DNA of 64,000 bases from Silene latifolia (lineage: Eukaryota > Streptophyta > Magnoliopsida > Caryophyllales > Caryophyllaceae): positions 123,900,269 to 123,964,268 of the forward strand of contig NC_133534.1 of assembly GCF_048544455.1 (NCBI RefSeq), read 5' to 3'. Shown here piece after piece: positions 11,631 to 24,900 of the stretch (position 1 is its first letter; each line of letters begins with the position of its first letter). The notes beneath the pieces were generated by a model that worked only from the letters and a program-made list of their open reading frames with translations, searched no databases and was not told the DNA's origin. A program made the position numbers and the translations under genes.

Positions 11631-12906
11631 AAAACAACATAGAATGAGCCAAACTCGGTTCAATAAACTGCGTACCACAAAACACACTAAACTAGCTTGA
11701 CAGGCAGGCTAAGTATGGGTGTAGTGAAGGGTCAAAAAGGCTAATTTGGCTAATGTGGAGCTAAATGGGTAAAAATGAAAGAAAGGGAAATTGTAAGCGC
11801 CTCCCTGCATGTGACACCGACCACAAACCCAAATGTACATAGGCAAAAAGAAATCGATTTTCATAAAAGTGCAAATTAGATGAACATGTTATACAAGGAG
11901 TACACTACTCTCAATTCCTACATGAACTGGTCACAAATGACACCAGTTATAAGGCTCTAAAACTCAGAAAATTTAAGTAGTTTGCCAATTTTATCAGGTC
12001 AAGTCTATATGTTCAACTGTATTTTCAATATTAACTCGTAGATTATGCACATAACAAGCTAATAAAATGATAATTTGATGCAAGGCTTAAGTGAAATGAC
12101 AAATTATAGTGCAATATCATCACGGAAATCTACCGTTCTGACTCGACCTAAATGCAAAAATAAAGTGAAGTATTTTAAAAAAAATTGAATTTTATGATTT
12201 TTATTGGATTTTTGCATAGTTTATTGAAATTAAAAACAATGCAAGCAGAAAATAAACGTGAATGCAAAACAAATGCAAATGCAGACTCAAAGGATGCAAT
12301 ACCCTCCCCAAACCAAAACGGACAACGCCCTCGTTGTCCTTCAACATACACCAGCAGTATAAATGGGGAACGGAAAAAATACAATTAATAAATGAATAAA
12401 TGAAATAAAAAAATAAGAGGAGATGAAAAATAAATAAAAGCAGAAATACTTACAATATATACGAACTTCCCCAAACCAGCCAGAAAACTGGGGAAGTAAG
12501 TATACCAGCAGCTACTCGTCAACCAACGTGTAGTCGGGTTCACGCTCCTCCATTCCTCTCGATCAAGTACAGGATAACTCGGTCGAGGACCCCTTAAATT
12601 GGACATTTTGATCGGGTACTGTGGCTCACTCGATCGAAGGCTTTACCTAGGCAATCTGCTCGATCGAGTAGAAAAACTACTTGATCTAGGCCTTTTTCTT
12701 TGGCACGCATCCCAATGTAGCGTGACTTTCCAAAACCTGCATAAAAACACAGAAAATACCTTCCGAAAATACCAAATTCACAATACGCAGTCTATATTCG
12801 GTCTTAAGCTATTTAAAAATAACTACGCTAATGTCTTAAAAGCAATTAAAAATGTCTAACAAAATAAACAAATTACAAAAGTTTTTACAATGGGACAGCT
12901 CCCCGT
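11631..12906 (-). other. 3' non-coding region of element F
   Basis: About 1.3 kb downstream of the gag-pro frame. It includes a GC-rich stretch with minus-strand GGACAACGAGGGCGTTGTCC (12323-12342, an imperfect hairpin) followed by a purine-rich GGTTTGGGGAGGG, as seen near the 3' end of such elements, and a cluster of degenerate CTCGATCGAG motifs. I see no protein-coding sequence. Confidence 0.65.
12545..12690. repeat. Degenerate CTCGATCGAG cluster in the 3' region of F
   Basis: Six related motifs: CTCGATCAAGTA, CTCGGTCGAGGA, TTGATCGGGTA, CTCGATCGAAGG, CTCGATCGAGTA and CTTGATCTAGGC. The same motif fills the LTR of F (34201-34395). Confidence 0.75.
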
Positions 12907-13922
12907 TTATCTTCCGAAGCACTTCAATAGCCTAAAGGAGGGCTTCTGACTGGAGGAGGTCCTTTCAGCATCGCGGAACGTCCTTCTTGATCTCCATGAA
13001 TTCGAATAAACTGATGAAGAATAGTGTGCATCCACATACGCCTTCACTTTCTTCTTTTCCCTGTTCCAGCCTTTCTCTTTGGCATCTGCTTTGGCATCAT
13101 TTCCATCAGTGAGCTTGACTTATATTGTACCTTTATCGACGAAATCTCCAATGTCCACTCTGTTTATACCTATAACAATAGAAACAACAAAATGGTCCTC
13201 CATATTGCTCTCTGTCTGAGGCGGGGGTGTAGATATAGCAGCGCATGACTCAATATTATCAATCGGAGAAACTGTGACAGGGTCTATAGAGGGTAGTGCA
13301 TTGCAAGGCTGAACCTGCATAGGGGCCCTATGAGCATTGGACTGATAGAAAATCAGCTCCTCATCACCTACTTGAAAAGTTAGAGTCTTCCCCCCGACAT
13401 CTATTACTGCGCGAGCGTTAAATAGGAATGGTCGTCCTAATATAATAGGAGTGTAAGAGTCTTCGGGGATGTCCAAGACTACAAAGTCAACGGGAATAAA
13501 TAATTTCCCGATCTTTAAAGGGATGTCTTCTAAGTCACCTAGGGGCCGTGATAAAGTATGGTCGGCCATCTGCACAGTCATGTTAGTACAATGAAATTTT
13601 GTCAAACCGAGTCTCTTAGCGAGAGACAACTGTAAGACGCTCACACTAGCTCGCAGATCACATAACGCATTGTCAATTAAATGGGTCCCTATATGGCATG
13701 GAATAGAAAAGCTACTCGGGTCATACAATTTAGGTGGAGCCTTATTTTGAATTAGGGCAGTGCCCACTTCAGGCAAAGCCACTGTCTCATGATCATTGAT
13801 ATGCCTCTTACGTGTTAATATTTCTTTCATGAATTTCATATAAGAGGGTACCTGGGTTAGCAATTCGGCGAAAGGAACGTTAATGTGAAGGCTCTTTAAA
13901 ATATCAGCAAATTTACCGAACT
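12907..13922 (-). pseudogene. Aspartic protease part of element F gag-pro polyprotein
   Basis: The open frame begins at the junction with copia B and reads FGKFADILKSLHINVPFAEL, then PSYMKFMKEILTRKR, then a retropepsin-type domain with CDLRASVSVL (the active-site triad region, normally D-[LT]-G-[AS], here DLRA, so the key Gly is Arg), VDFVVLDI and PIILGRPFL. The protease would process Gag. A TAA at 13120 interrupts the frame. Beyond it the same frame continues 70 codons rich in Lys, Arg and Ser to a stop at 12907, with no RT following. The lost active-site Gly and the stop make it non-functional. Confidence 0.85.
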
Positions 13923-13981
13923 TTTATGTGAACTATATTAGTGAACTAACGATAATTATAATCGACACGGTCGAAAAGACG

Positions 13982-14040
13982 ATATATATATATATATATA
14001 TATAGAAAAAATGTAAAGAAAAAATATAAAGAAAAAATGT
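13982..14040. repeat. AT microsatellite and GAAAAAATG-type tandem repeat in the leader of B
   Basis: About 11 TA units (13982-14003) are followed by three imperfect copies of a unit like TAAAGAAAAAATG. Confidence 0.85.
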
Positions 14041-14116
14041 GATACGAACTATGTTAATGGCGATTTGGCAATGCATGTAACATATAAAGAAAAAATGCAA
14101 AGCAATAAATAAATTT

Positions 14117-14433
14117 CCTAGTATGGCCTTCCTAAAATAGAAAATCTAATATTATATTTACAAATACGGAAACCAACTCCGTTGGTCCCTTGATCTTCAA
14201 GTGGCATGCTTCCAAGGACTCCGTCTTGATCGGAACGCCTTTCTGATTGGCACGGTCTTGAAGGAACTCCGGAATTACAAATAATAATAAAATTACATAG
14301 CATTTGTATTATACATTTGTACAAACGAATCTAGTAAAAATAAAAGTGATACGAGATCACATTAAAATTACAAGCGAATCGGTATTCCCTTACATTACGG
14401 GTAATACCGATTAAAACTAAAGCCATACTAAGG
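14117..14433 (-). other. Leader domain of element B bounded by the conserved inverted repeat
   Basis: CCTAGTATGGCC (14117-14128) and AGCCATACTAAGG (14421-14433) bound 292 bp corresponding to the same domain in A, C, D and E. Confidence 0.7.
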
Positions 14434-15158
14434 TAAAATTACATAATTCAAAATTATATAAATAAAATATAACATTCATAAATAAAATATGCAGCATAAA
14501 TATATGTGTCTAACATGCCAAATTAATGTGCCAAATCGCCCTACTAAAACCTTATATCTTATATAATTCGGTTTTATGGAAATGCGTGATAATAACTTAT
14601 TAAAATCACAAATCAATACTTAAATCAAATTTAAATCCAAGTTAATTATCCTAGCCTTCTTCGGACTCAAAAAATAGTCTTCACTAAACATTTGACAATA
14701 ATTCAACTTGGTTTTGTATTATTGCTTATTTAAACTTCTTTTAATCATAATAATTATGAAATAATTCTCAATAAATCAAAACAATTTGGAAAAATTTTGA
14801 AATCACATTTTTGCATATAATGTAAAATTACTAAGATTCCAAAAACTCAATAAAATTTGCCCACAAAATATTTATAATTTACTTCATTAATAAAACGTAT
14901 AAATCATAACTTTTAACATTTAATTCCAAATTAAACATAAACAATTATGGAAAAATCAAAATCAAAATTTTTAACATTCTTAAATAATTTCCAGAACCAG
15001 GAAATGGCAAAATTTCAACCAAAAATTTCGAATTAATTTTTATGACTAATAAAGTTGCCCTTTTATTGATATAATCACATAAAAATCAATAAACATACCA
15101 AATAAATCAAAATTAATTATGCAACTTTAGATCTGATGTCCATATCATGTATAAAATA

Positions 15159-16982
15159 TCTTATCTTTAAAAAAGCAGGAACATTTAAGCCATCCTCATG
15201 AAGCCAAATCATCACACACATTTAAAATAAAAACAATAAATGTGGGACCCGCAACAAATAATTTGGATTTAATTTCTGAAAAACCTTCATGTTTATGGTT
15301 TGTACGTAAATGTTTACGATTTTGTTTTATACGTACATAAATATTAATGAATAGCGAATAATAAATAGTTTAATTAAAAATAATTCATTAACTTTTATTT
15401 AATGCATGTAGCAACTAGCAAATAAATTGAAGAAAATTGAAAATGAAATGCGATTGAACTTATGGCCTTTAATTAATAAAGTCAATATTACTAAACATAC
15501 ACTCAATATCACTAAAGATATATATGCTTTCATTACTTATTTGTGCTTATTGTCAGTATATATCTAAATTACATTAAACTTGATAATAAATTACCTACTA
15601 AAAATTGCAATTATAGTTATTAAATATTTGAATTACATTAAATCGGATACAAAGCTTTTTTCACCAATTCTTGAAAAGAAATTTTGACCATACTTTTGAT
15701 TAGTATAAAAAAAAGTAAAAACAATTAAAAGAAATAGTGTTACATAATAGTCTGAAAAGAAATAGTGTTACATAATAGTTTGAATTAAAATGAGAATGGT
15801 TCATTTTGAGATTTGCAAGTGAATTATATATATTTTTTTAAAAATAATAGTTATTTTGTCATCAAACAAAATTAAAGTTATATAAATTGTTGTTAAATTT
15901 AAAGTACTAAAATTAATATATTTTTTTGGTATTCATATTTAACATCAACTTATTAAGGACATATAGGGTCGAGTAGGTCGGGTTGGATAAGGTTTCAACT
16001 CTAAAATAACAAATCATTTTACAGTCGTGTCGAGCTGTGAGTCAAAGTTTACGGGTTTTGACCTTGGAAATAACAAGTCAGGTTAATTCAGGTCAAGTCA
16101 AATTTTTATAGTGTCTACATTATGAACTTAAAAAATGTAAACACAAATATAAATAATTAATCAGTTTATTTAGACTCAAATATAAATGATTCGGGTTGGG
16201 TCAAAACTCAAAATTTGGGAACTCTATAACAAGAGGCAAATTTGTAATATGAGTTACATGACAGGGATGGGTTACAGTCAGTAAACAAGTTAAGTAAGTT
16301 TATGGCGCTTTTATTTTGTCATTTTATTTTTACTATAAAAACAAAATCCCATTTTTAAATAGGGAAGCTATTTTTATGGAAATAAAATAATTTCCTGTTA
16401 ATACTTTAATAATAGTTGTGACTTATACTATATTAGATAAACTTATATTTAACCGGTCAGATATAGTCATATAATGGATCGGATTTCCACCTAAGTTAAT
16501 AGGTTACTTCGAGTTAATCGACAAATCAAGCTTCACGAGTCAAGACCCAGGAAAAAAATAGATTCAGTTGGGTTAAATATTAACAAGTACATGTTTTGTT
16601 GTTTAACTTTGTCAATTATAAATCTTTTAATAAACAAAATCACTAATTAATTTTCACGCATATTCACATAAATTCATTAAAAGATGTTAATCTTCATAAA
16701 AAAAATCTCCTTTCATTTTATTTCTCGGCTTTTACTCAGTCTTTCGATTACTATGTTAAGTAAGTATTCATACTTTAACTATCAAGAGGACAAATCATAA
16801 TTTAATCAATACTCGGACAATAAACCTAAGACTTCGTGTATTTTACATCCTCTTTGATAATTACAAATGTAATTTATAAGTCAAATCTACATAGAAAATA
16901 TAATTATCTTTTTTTATAAATCTTGCTAATCTACAATATTAAATTACATACTCGTGCAATTTTGCACGGGTTAAAAACTAGT
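15159..16982 (+). mobile_element. Probable non-autonomous Helitron in the leader of B
   Basis: Relative to the leaders of A and C, B carries about 1.8 kb extra. Its right end has a GC-rich hairpin (CTCGTGCAA TT TTGCACGGG, 16951-16970), a short spacer, then CTAGT (16978-16982) followed by T. That matches the Helitron 3' rule: hairpin, CTRRT, insertion between A and T. The left end is likely A|TC at 15158-15160 (alternatively TC at 15164-15165). No Rep/helicase gene is visible, so it would be non-autonomous. The left boundary is uncertain. Confidence 0.5.
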
Positions 16983-17570
16983 TAGGGAAAAATTTCACAC
17001 CATAAAATTCAATTTAGCTATTTATGCTAAAAACAGTCACTATTTATATCATTTTAACCATTAAAAATATAAATCATGCATAATAAATCACATGTATCTC
17101 AAATTTTACATACAATATGTAACATATTCATGTGACATCATATTAATATTTCATGGCCTGTTTCAAAGTTTTACTAATTTTAGTCATTTAACCTTCATTT
17201 ATAGCATTTTTATCACATAAAAATCATAAAACATGCAAAACTAATCACAATGATCCGAAATTTTACATACAATATGAAAAATATGCATGTTAGGTCATAC
17301 TAAAAAATCACGGCCATTAGTGAAGTTTAAATATTTTTAGTAAATAAAAGTTCATTTTACTCATTAAAATGTAATTATTTCATTAAAAATTATTAAAATA
17401 AGCAATAATCATCCATAAATCATCAAAATGACCTAAATATATTTTAGGATCAGAATATATAATATGCAAAATAATTTTGTGGCTTTATCATATAAATCAC
17501 AAAATATCTAGTTTTAAATAAGTTACATTTAACTCGGAAAAACCTAACCGATTATGCATGCACGACCTAT

Positions 17571-17582
17571 GCTCTGATACCA
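17571..17582 (-). other. Primer-binding site of element B (tRNA-iMet)
   Basis: Minus-strand TGGTATCAGAGC, two bases from the LTR. Confidence 0.88.
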
Positions 17583-17584
17583 CT

Positions 17585-18866
17585 TGAAAGGATTCAATAA
17601 CCCTCTAATTAAACTCATTTAATTGATGATATAAATTACTCTTTAATTTATTCATTAGATCTATTGCATGCATAACAAAATTAACAAGGTCAGGAGACAA
17701 CGGTTTTCTTACATACATTTGTGACGGATTTATGGGTACTAGATTTGGACTCCTTCCAAATCTAGATCTTGAGCTAAATAAGATATTTGGATGATCCTCC
17801 AAAAACGTCAAGCATCCAAAGAAGAATGCCTCCTCTTAGTTGCATCAAGACTATCCCTCAATACGACAAATATTATTAACTAAATAATAAGAGTAGTGAC
17901 CTTAAATATAAATCTAATATTAGGATTATTACTACACTAGTAATATGTGAGGTTTATTAGATTTTATCTTTAAACAATTTCTATGGTTTTCTAACTATTA
18001 GAGAGAATGATAGTGAAAGAGTTGAATGAATATATGAATCAAGAATGAATGAGAAAATAAGAAAACTCTTTCTTATTATTTTCTAAAGGGCGCCGGGTAG
18101 GAGGGGTTTTTAGGCCAATGCATGTTGACCAATTTCTCTTATCAAGATAATAGGCATGCAAGGTTATGGATATAGGTTATGATTGTGTTTATTCTACCAT
18201 TAAAATAAACATCCACTAACTCTAATACCCTTCCAATTTTTGGTCCATTTCATAAAATGGAAATCCATTTTATTTTGTCAAATGTCAATTGTCACACACA
18301 ACATGTCACATGTAGCATGTAACATGTAATTAATCATATTAATGCATATTTAACAATTAAAAATCATTATATAAATTAATCAAATTACATATAATAAATT
18401 ATCTAGTAATTCATAATAACATGTGTATAAAATGGGTCATGTTAATATAATTCACAATATTTTGTAATTATAATTAACCATTCATTCTTATCTTAATTGT
18501 TTCATAAACAATAATCAATTTTAGTAATAAAACATTTTAATTACTAAAATGAATCTTATTTAATCAAATTACAATAAGATATAATATTATCTCTTATATA
18601 TCAATTTGTTCAATTTAAGGATTTAATCAATCTGTATCGTCATACAATCGATTAATTTTACAATTGAGGGAATCGTCCTTTAGGTGTGACCTTAAGGGAT
18701 CAACTGATCACCACCGTTAAACGACAGTAATGTCAAACTCTAGTCAGCTAATTATTACCGATTAATGTTGATCAGTTGACATACATAAATGAATCATCCC
18801 TTACGTATTCTTATCATGAGTTTCAATAATGTGATCGTACCATTGTTGAGGACACATACTCCAAAA
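17585..18866 (-). repeat. Element B 5' LTR (copia)
   Basis: About 1282 bp. The minus strand starts TTTTGGAGTATGTGTCCTC (terminal TG mutated) and ends CTTTCAA. It shares most of its length with the A LTR, including the conserved block at 18674-18751. Confidence 0.88.
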
Positions 18867-19572
18867 GGTTGCACAAAAACCACTGATCAAAACCGTGATG
18901 AGGGACGGACCGCACCAGTTTCATGAACCGACCCCACGCCTCGTACAAGTTCTCATCTGGTGGTTTCTTGAAACTTGTAATCTTTCCTCTCAATTGATTA
19001 GTTCTCTACGGAGGAAAGTACATTTTATAGAAGGCTAGGGCCAGGGTCTCCCAGTTGGTAATCCCAGCTGCAGTCCTATCAAGATCAGTGAGCCACTCTC
19101 GGGCTCCATCGGTCAGAGAAAAAAGAAATAGAACCTCCTTAATCTTATCCTGCGTCACTCCCTTAGTAGCGAGAATGGTAGAACAGTAATCTGTGAAAAC
19201 CTCCATGTGCTTTCGCGGGTCCTCACCAGCAACTCCACGGTACATATTTCTCTCGACTAGATTGATGTAAGATGGCCGAATGTCGAATGTACTCCCATCC
19301 TCTGTTGCAAGGTTGAAACCTTTAGGAATAGAAGAAGTTGTAGGCTCAGAATGGCTCGCGATGTTAGGCATCTTCACAAAATTGGCTCCAGAAATAGAAG
19401 TATCTTCTTCAAAAGACTGGTCTTCTACAAATAGAAAGTTTTCAAGATCAGGTTCAAAAGTACTCAAGGCTTCCTTTTGACGATTCTTTCTCAATAAGCT
19501 CTCTCTATAGCGAAAAGTCCGCTCCGGTTCAGGATCACCTAGTACTAATTCTGATCTGTTCGACCTGGGCAT
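18867..19572 (-). pseudogene. Athila-type gag of element F, one stop, cut by copia B
   Basis: It starts at ATG 19572 (MPRSNRSELVLG), with an upstream in-frame codon at 19578. A disordered N-terminus precedes the plant gypsy gag domain: GVAGEDPRKHMEVF, GVTQDKIKEVLFLFSL, AREWLTDLD, NWETLALAFYKMYFPP. A TAG at 19006-19008 interrupts the frame (CAG to TAG is the simplest explanation). The same frame continues with NQLRGKITSFKKPPDENLYE and PHHGFDQWFL, typical of the domain's end, until copia B cuts it at 18866. It would encode the particle protein; it is not functional here. Confidence 0.88.
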
Positions 19573-19674
19573 GCACAAAATTAAGAAAGAAAAATAATGA
19601 GAACAACCTCAAGGAATTGAAAATCCCTTGAGACTAAGACATACGAAAATAAACAGATAAATAGGCTAATTGCC

Positions 19675-19692
19675 TCCCCGGCAACGGCGCCA
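19675..19692 (-). other. Primer-binding site of element F (tRNA-Asp)
   Basis: Minus-strand TGGCGCCGTTGCCGGGGA, the primer site common in Athila elements, 5 bp from the LTR. Confidence 0.92.
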
Positions 19693-19697
19693 AAATT

Positions 19698-20022
19698 TGA
19701 CACGGCTGTCGCAACCCTATCAAAAATAAACCAACTGGCTCAACTAATAAGTATAGCAGAGGTAAGTCGGGTATCGTATCCACAGGGAGGCTATTATATC
19801 TATCTACTATTCTAGTTCGTCAGGTAACAAACTGGGTGTTTTGAATTTGTTTCTAACTACTAAAAGAGATTAAGGGAAGAGAAATTGAGCAACAAGAATA
19901 AAGAGTAAAAAGAGATGTGATCAGATAAAAAGAAGCATGCTAGGATGTCGGTTCACCATGGCAGTTAATCAATTGAGTCATAAACAGCTCGGACGGTCTA
20001 ATGTAAGAAGGTAATAGGAAAG
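19698..20022 (-). repeat. Element F 5' LTR, 3'-terminal segment
   Basis: It begins TGACACGGC next to the primer site. It is interrupted by copia C at 20023; the LTR resumes at 28741. The last five bases (20018-20022, GAAAG) are C's target duplication. Confidence 0.85.
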
Positions 20023-21283
20023 TGAAGGAAATGTAGATCTATATACATACTAACATACTCATATATGTCGAAATTAATTTGTCATAAAATTAAATGTGGA
20101 TTTTATGCATGCAAACATTAAAAACAATTAGAGAAGAAATCATATTCTTACATTTGATGTATCGGTTTTATGGGCACAAAAGAAATCTCCTTTTCTTTTG
20201 TTCTTGAGCTTTCCTTTAATGGAAGAACAAGATCCAAGTGTAGGATCTCTCCTTAGGAATAATACCCAAAGCTAACTCTTAATCTAATTAATATTATTTG
20301 AGCTAGTATAATATTAATCTTAGTAGAAAAATGACCCAAAAACATTTTGGTCTTGCTCCTCAAACCGTGTAGGAGAAGAGGAGATGGAAGATTATTTATT
20401 TTCTCTTTCTAAAACTTATGTTGTAAAAGAATGAATAATTATCTTATCACCCACCCTTCATATGGTGAATAATAATAATAATAAGCAAAAGAATCCCTTG
20501 TTCTATCCAAGGAAGAACCGGGTAGGGTGGTAAGAATTGGCCTATGAATGGCCTTTGTGCTCTTACACAAAAGACTCTAGGCATGCAAGCCTATATGGGA
20601 AATAATGATGAATCCCACTAATCTTAATTAACACAATACAATTTGTTAATCACTCCCATATTTCGGTCCACTAAGGATAAAATGGAATCCATTTTATTTT
20701 TGTCAATTGTCAATATGTCACATGTCATATGTGACATAAATTTGTTATGTATTTTTAACATATTAAAAATCAACGTATTAATAAAAATACGTCATATACA
20801 AAAATCGACTTAGTAATTTCATAATTACTTGTACCAAAATTTTACCAATTATAAATCACAACATATTGTATTTATAATAATTCATTCAAATTTAATTGTT
20901 TCTGTAAACAATAATTTCATCCGAGTAATGATACGATTCGATTACTCGACATCGTATCTCATTTAATCGCATTTCAATTTGATACGTAAATTTTACTTCC
21001 AAAATCATCCGTCAATTTTTCAAGTAATTTAATTAACTCGTAACATTATACGATTAATTAAAGATCAATTAAGAGTATTGCCCTATAGGTATGACCTAGG
21101 GGGTCAACTGATCACCACCGTCACACGACAGTAATGTCAAACCCTAGTCAGCCAATCATTACCGATATATGTTGACCAGTTGATAGTAACAATATTACTT
21201 CCCAATTGTATTCTTAAAATGAGATTTAATAATGATATTTAAATCATATGATCGCACTATTGTTGAGGACACATTTCCCAACA
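20023..21283 (-). repeat. Element C 3' LTR
   Basis: On the minus strand TGTTGGGAAATGTGTCC...CATTTCCTTCA. It contains an AAT microsatellite (about 20467-20483) and the LTR-conserved block (21081-21153). Confidence 0.93.
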
Positions 21284-21294
21284 ATCTCCCACTT
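21284..21294 (-). other. Element C polypurine tract
   Basis: Minus-strand AAGTGGGAGAT abuts the 3' LTR, identical to the tracts of D and E. Confidence 0.88.
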
Positions 21295-21990
21295 GTCCTC
21301 GACAAGTGTGCGTCACCAATTCTCTTGTCCTATTACTATCTCCCACTCAATGCAAGGTGTCTTTCAGGTCGTACTTGCAAGTGATCATATCAAGAGTGGT
21401 TTCCTCGATCTGGAGAATAACTGATTGACCGGACTTATCTATCATAGATACTTTCCGAGCGTGGCCACGCATTTCCAGTTCATTACTCCTCGAATGGCCC
21501 TGAGATATTGTTTTAACCCTGACAAGGGGATGGACAATTCCTATCGCACTCATTCCCTTCAACTAGCCACAGCCATCATAACCCAAAATATGCCCATTTG
21601 ACCCCATTTACGAAGGTCGTAGTAACACAAATCAAAGTTAATCAAATCGTGCCATCTTAGGTGAATAGTCTTTAGTCAAAAGAATCGACTCATTAGAATA
21701 CTATAGCGACTCTCTCGCCACGACCAGGCTATATAAATTTGCCAGAACTCTATAAGCGGTCATAAGGCCCGACAAAGTGTTCCTAACATCTGCCTATGTG
21801 ATCGACTAGTCATCTCACATGACTGTATGGCACTTGAACTTGCCATCAATCACATCACACTCTAGTCACTTCGAGACGTCACCTCATACAAGTGACTATG
21901 GGCGAATACAATGCTAATCTGTGTTCACTTTAACGGGGTTCAACGTTGTCTCTACAACCCGTTTGGATGTAACAAAGTATAATAAAAGAG
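21295..21990 (-). other. Conserved 3' non-coding region of element C
   Basis: Matches D (58200-58874) and E (53935-54724) between the pol end and the polypurine tract. Shared landmarks on the element strand are CCTGGTCGTGGCG, GGCCACTCGAGGAG and GCGTGGCCACGCTCGG. No frame is conserved among the three. Confidence 0.75.
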
Positions 21991-24900
21991 TTTTAAAATA
22001 AAACTCGAACGACAAATGCGATTATCACACATGAATAGTCAATGCCTGATTACTATTTCATGTTCTATAATCTAATTTGATCTTGTACGTAGTTGTTCAT
22101 TTCAATTCAATTGAAATGACATGACTCATCATGTTTAGCCTTTGAGAAGGCTTTGGTTAGTAGGTTTTATCAATTTCTTGTACCTTACTCAACCTTACTA
22201 CATACTCGTTTTCCTTTGTAATGTATACATTTGCATTACAAAACTTTTCGAGTACGTGTCGAGATCCAATCAAGACATAGGCCCTCTAGCCTTAGAATAG
22301 CTCCCACTGTTTTCACGATTGTGCGGGACTCATCCTTCTTGCACATCTCATGATTGCAAGTGTACTCAATTTCCGTTATAAATATCTCTCATTTTTCTTT
22401 ATTGCCTAAAACGATTCTAGAAAATCTACTTCTTAATTAACATTGCCACAATGGTATCTTAACCATCCTAATGTGTTTTGATTATGGTTTTGTCGGAAAC
22501 CATGCGCAATCTCAATTGTCAATTGTCACTTGTGTAACACCCTTACACAATATTGCATCATAAACACTTTGCATCATAGCCTTAATGCTTCTGCAAGCAC
22601 TTTAAGGGTAATCTTTATAACTTACTTGGTAAAGATTACTTAAATTCGATTTTGAAAACAATTCATCATACTCAAAGTATATGAAGTGTTATACATCTTT
22701 ACTCATTTAATTGATCCCAGAAATGGAAGCAAATGGAATCAATCAAATATGTTCAATTTAATTGAACTAGTCATGAATCTTATCAACATAAGACTTCTTA
22801 TTGACGCTAATATCATGTGGATTTATCTTCATAAATCCGGATATTCAAGATGTATTTTAATACTCCAAAAGTCTTAAATCATTCTCAATGATCAATATGT
22901 CATCCACATATCGGACTAATTAAAAATTCCGTAACTCCCACTAAACTTCATGTATAAACACAACTTCTCGACTTATCGAGAAATGTTTTATCACATGATC
23001 GAAATGTTGATTCCAACTCATTGATGTCCTACTTAAGATTCTCTCTTAAGTTTCACATTATCTTAGGATTGCAAGAATCTATAAAACTCATGACATGTAT
23101 TGAATACATTCTTTCTATTGAAGAAGTGGGTTTTAGATTCACTCGCTATATATCTCATAATGATATATATAATCCCCAAGAAGATCCAAATAGACTTAAG
23201 CATTTCAACTAGTGCAAAACCCTTTGCCACCAATCTTGCTTTGAAATATCTCTTTATTAGTGCAAAACCCTTTGTCACTAATCAAGCCCTTATGTTTTGG
23301 ATTTTCATGGCTCTAAGCCTTGTATTGAGTTGTGACTTAAGCACTCTTATGTAAGTCATATGTTAATTACTTTCTAGAAGTAATTAACTTGAATCAAACA
23401 ATTTCTTTTGTAAGTTATAAGCTCTTTACTTTTTTAAAAGTAGCATGAATTCATCATTTTTAACAAGTGACGAATTTAACCTCCTAGGTTTTTGAAGAAA
23501 CAATGTCTTACACAAAACGTCTCATGTAGCCAAGAAGAGCAGTTTCTTGCGACATAACATTCTTTGTGGCATTCTTTGTGGCTCTTGAATAATTTCTCTC
23601 ACTCTGTCTTCTAAAATAAACTTGTATTTTAGAAAGACAGCTTCATGAGCCGCAAACCCGTCGTGCTCGTGATAATTGCAAGGGAAAAATGAGCATTTGT
23701 TTCTTGTGAAAACTTACAAATATGGTACATTACCATTTCATATCTCATATGATTTAGTGGAAAAATAATTTAGACAAAAAATGATAAATTCCCCAAAAGG
23801 ATCAAGTAACTCAAAGTAACTTGATTGAAGTCCAAACCATATCGAATATCGTTTGAATTCTTATCCAACCATACATTATTCCATAATGCGTGCTAAGAGA
23901 GATAAATTTGTGATACTATATCACAATTCATTTGGCTTATATCAAAGTCTTCACTTTGATAATCCCATCACGACTAAATCGTGATTCTTTGAATACTTTG
24001 AACTTCTTCAAAGATTTCTCTATTTACCTTATTAAGTGAACATGTTAGTGTCAACTTAAATCGTTGGTAAAAGAAAATGATCAACCTATTTTGGATCAAT
24101 GATTTACAATCTCGATCTCCTTTTCAACCAAAAGGCACGAGACATCTTGCTTTGAATACAAGATACGCATATACCATTAACAATCTAATGGTTTCAAGAG
24201 TACTCGATAACTCTTTGCGTTCATCATTCCAAAATTTAAGGTTTCATCTTGGGTTACCAATTTGAGTCTTGCATCATCTTCATGATATATCATTCTAGTT
24301 TGGTTTAGAATATAAACACCTTGATAATGGGCTAGCCATACATCAAATCGTGGTGTATAGGGTCACAAAAGTGAAACCTCTTTTGTATCTTAACAAGTTT
24401 GTATTCTTATTTAGAGTTTATGTACTTAACAGTCACAATTAAGTACAACTCCAAACCCGAAAACTAGATTTAGTACACAATGACTCTATCTCTTGACTTC
24501 ATTGTTGCTAGTCGTCATATTCTAATCATCCTATGTATCAAGTACAATGATGAAAACCTCCACTGGTTTCTAATATTGCGAAGTGGTACTAGCAAAATTT
24601 ATGTTTAATCAAATAAACATTTAAAGAAGAAAGTCCCATTAGATGTTCCACAACTAACTTGTTGATTCTTCAATAATTTGGGGCAGTTTCCTTTCTTGTG
24701 TCCAACATTTAAGACAATGGAAACTTTATTGGTCGGGATTGATAGGTTTAGTATCGTCATTCCTCAATGACTTTACTCTTAACATTACCTTGTATCAATT
24801 CCATTATAATCTTTACTTCTTGAACCTCATTCTCATCTTAACGGTTTAAGAGAATGCTCCCACTCATTTCAATGAGTCTTTGCTTTGAGAAGCAAAATTG

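Larger units (their letters stand above)
13926..18866 (-). mobile_element. Element B: truncated copia (5' LTR and leader only)
   Basis: A minus-strand copia with 5' LTR 17585-18866, primer site 17571-17582 and a leader running left to about 13926, where it meets F's protease region. Gag, pol and the 3' LTR are absent, and so is the part of F between its gag (ends 18867) and pre-protease region (starts 13922). No 5-bp target duplication is seen: GGTTG follows the LTR but does not occur at the left junction. A deletion has removed one end of B together with adjacent F sequence. A probable Helitron sits in the leader. Confidence 0.85.

Noticed and set aside
23021..23354. Small plus-strand frames in element C
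   Set aside because: They are antisense to the decayed pol remnant and have no protein similarity.
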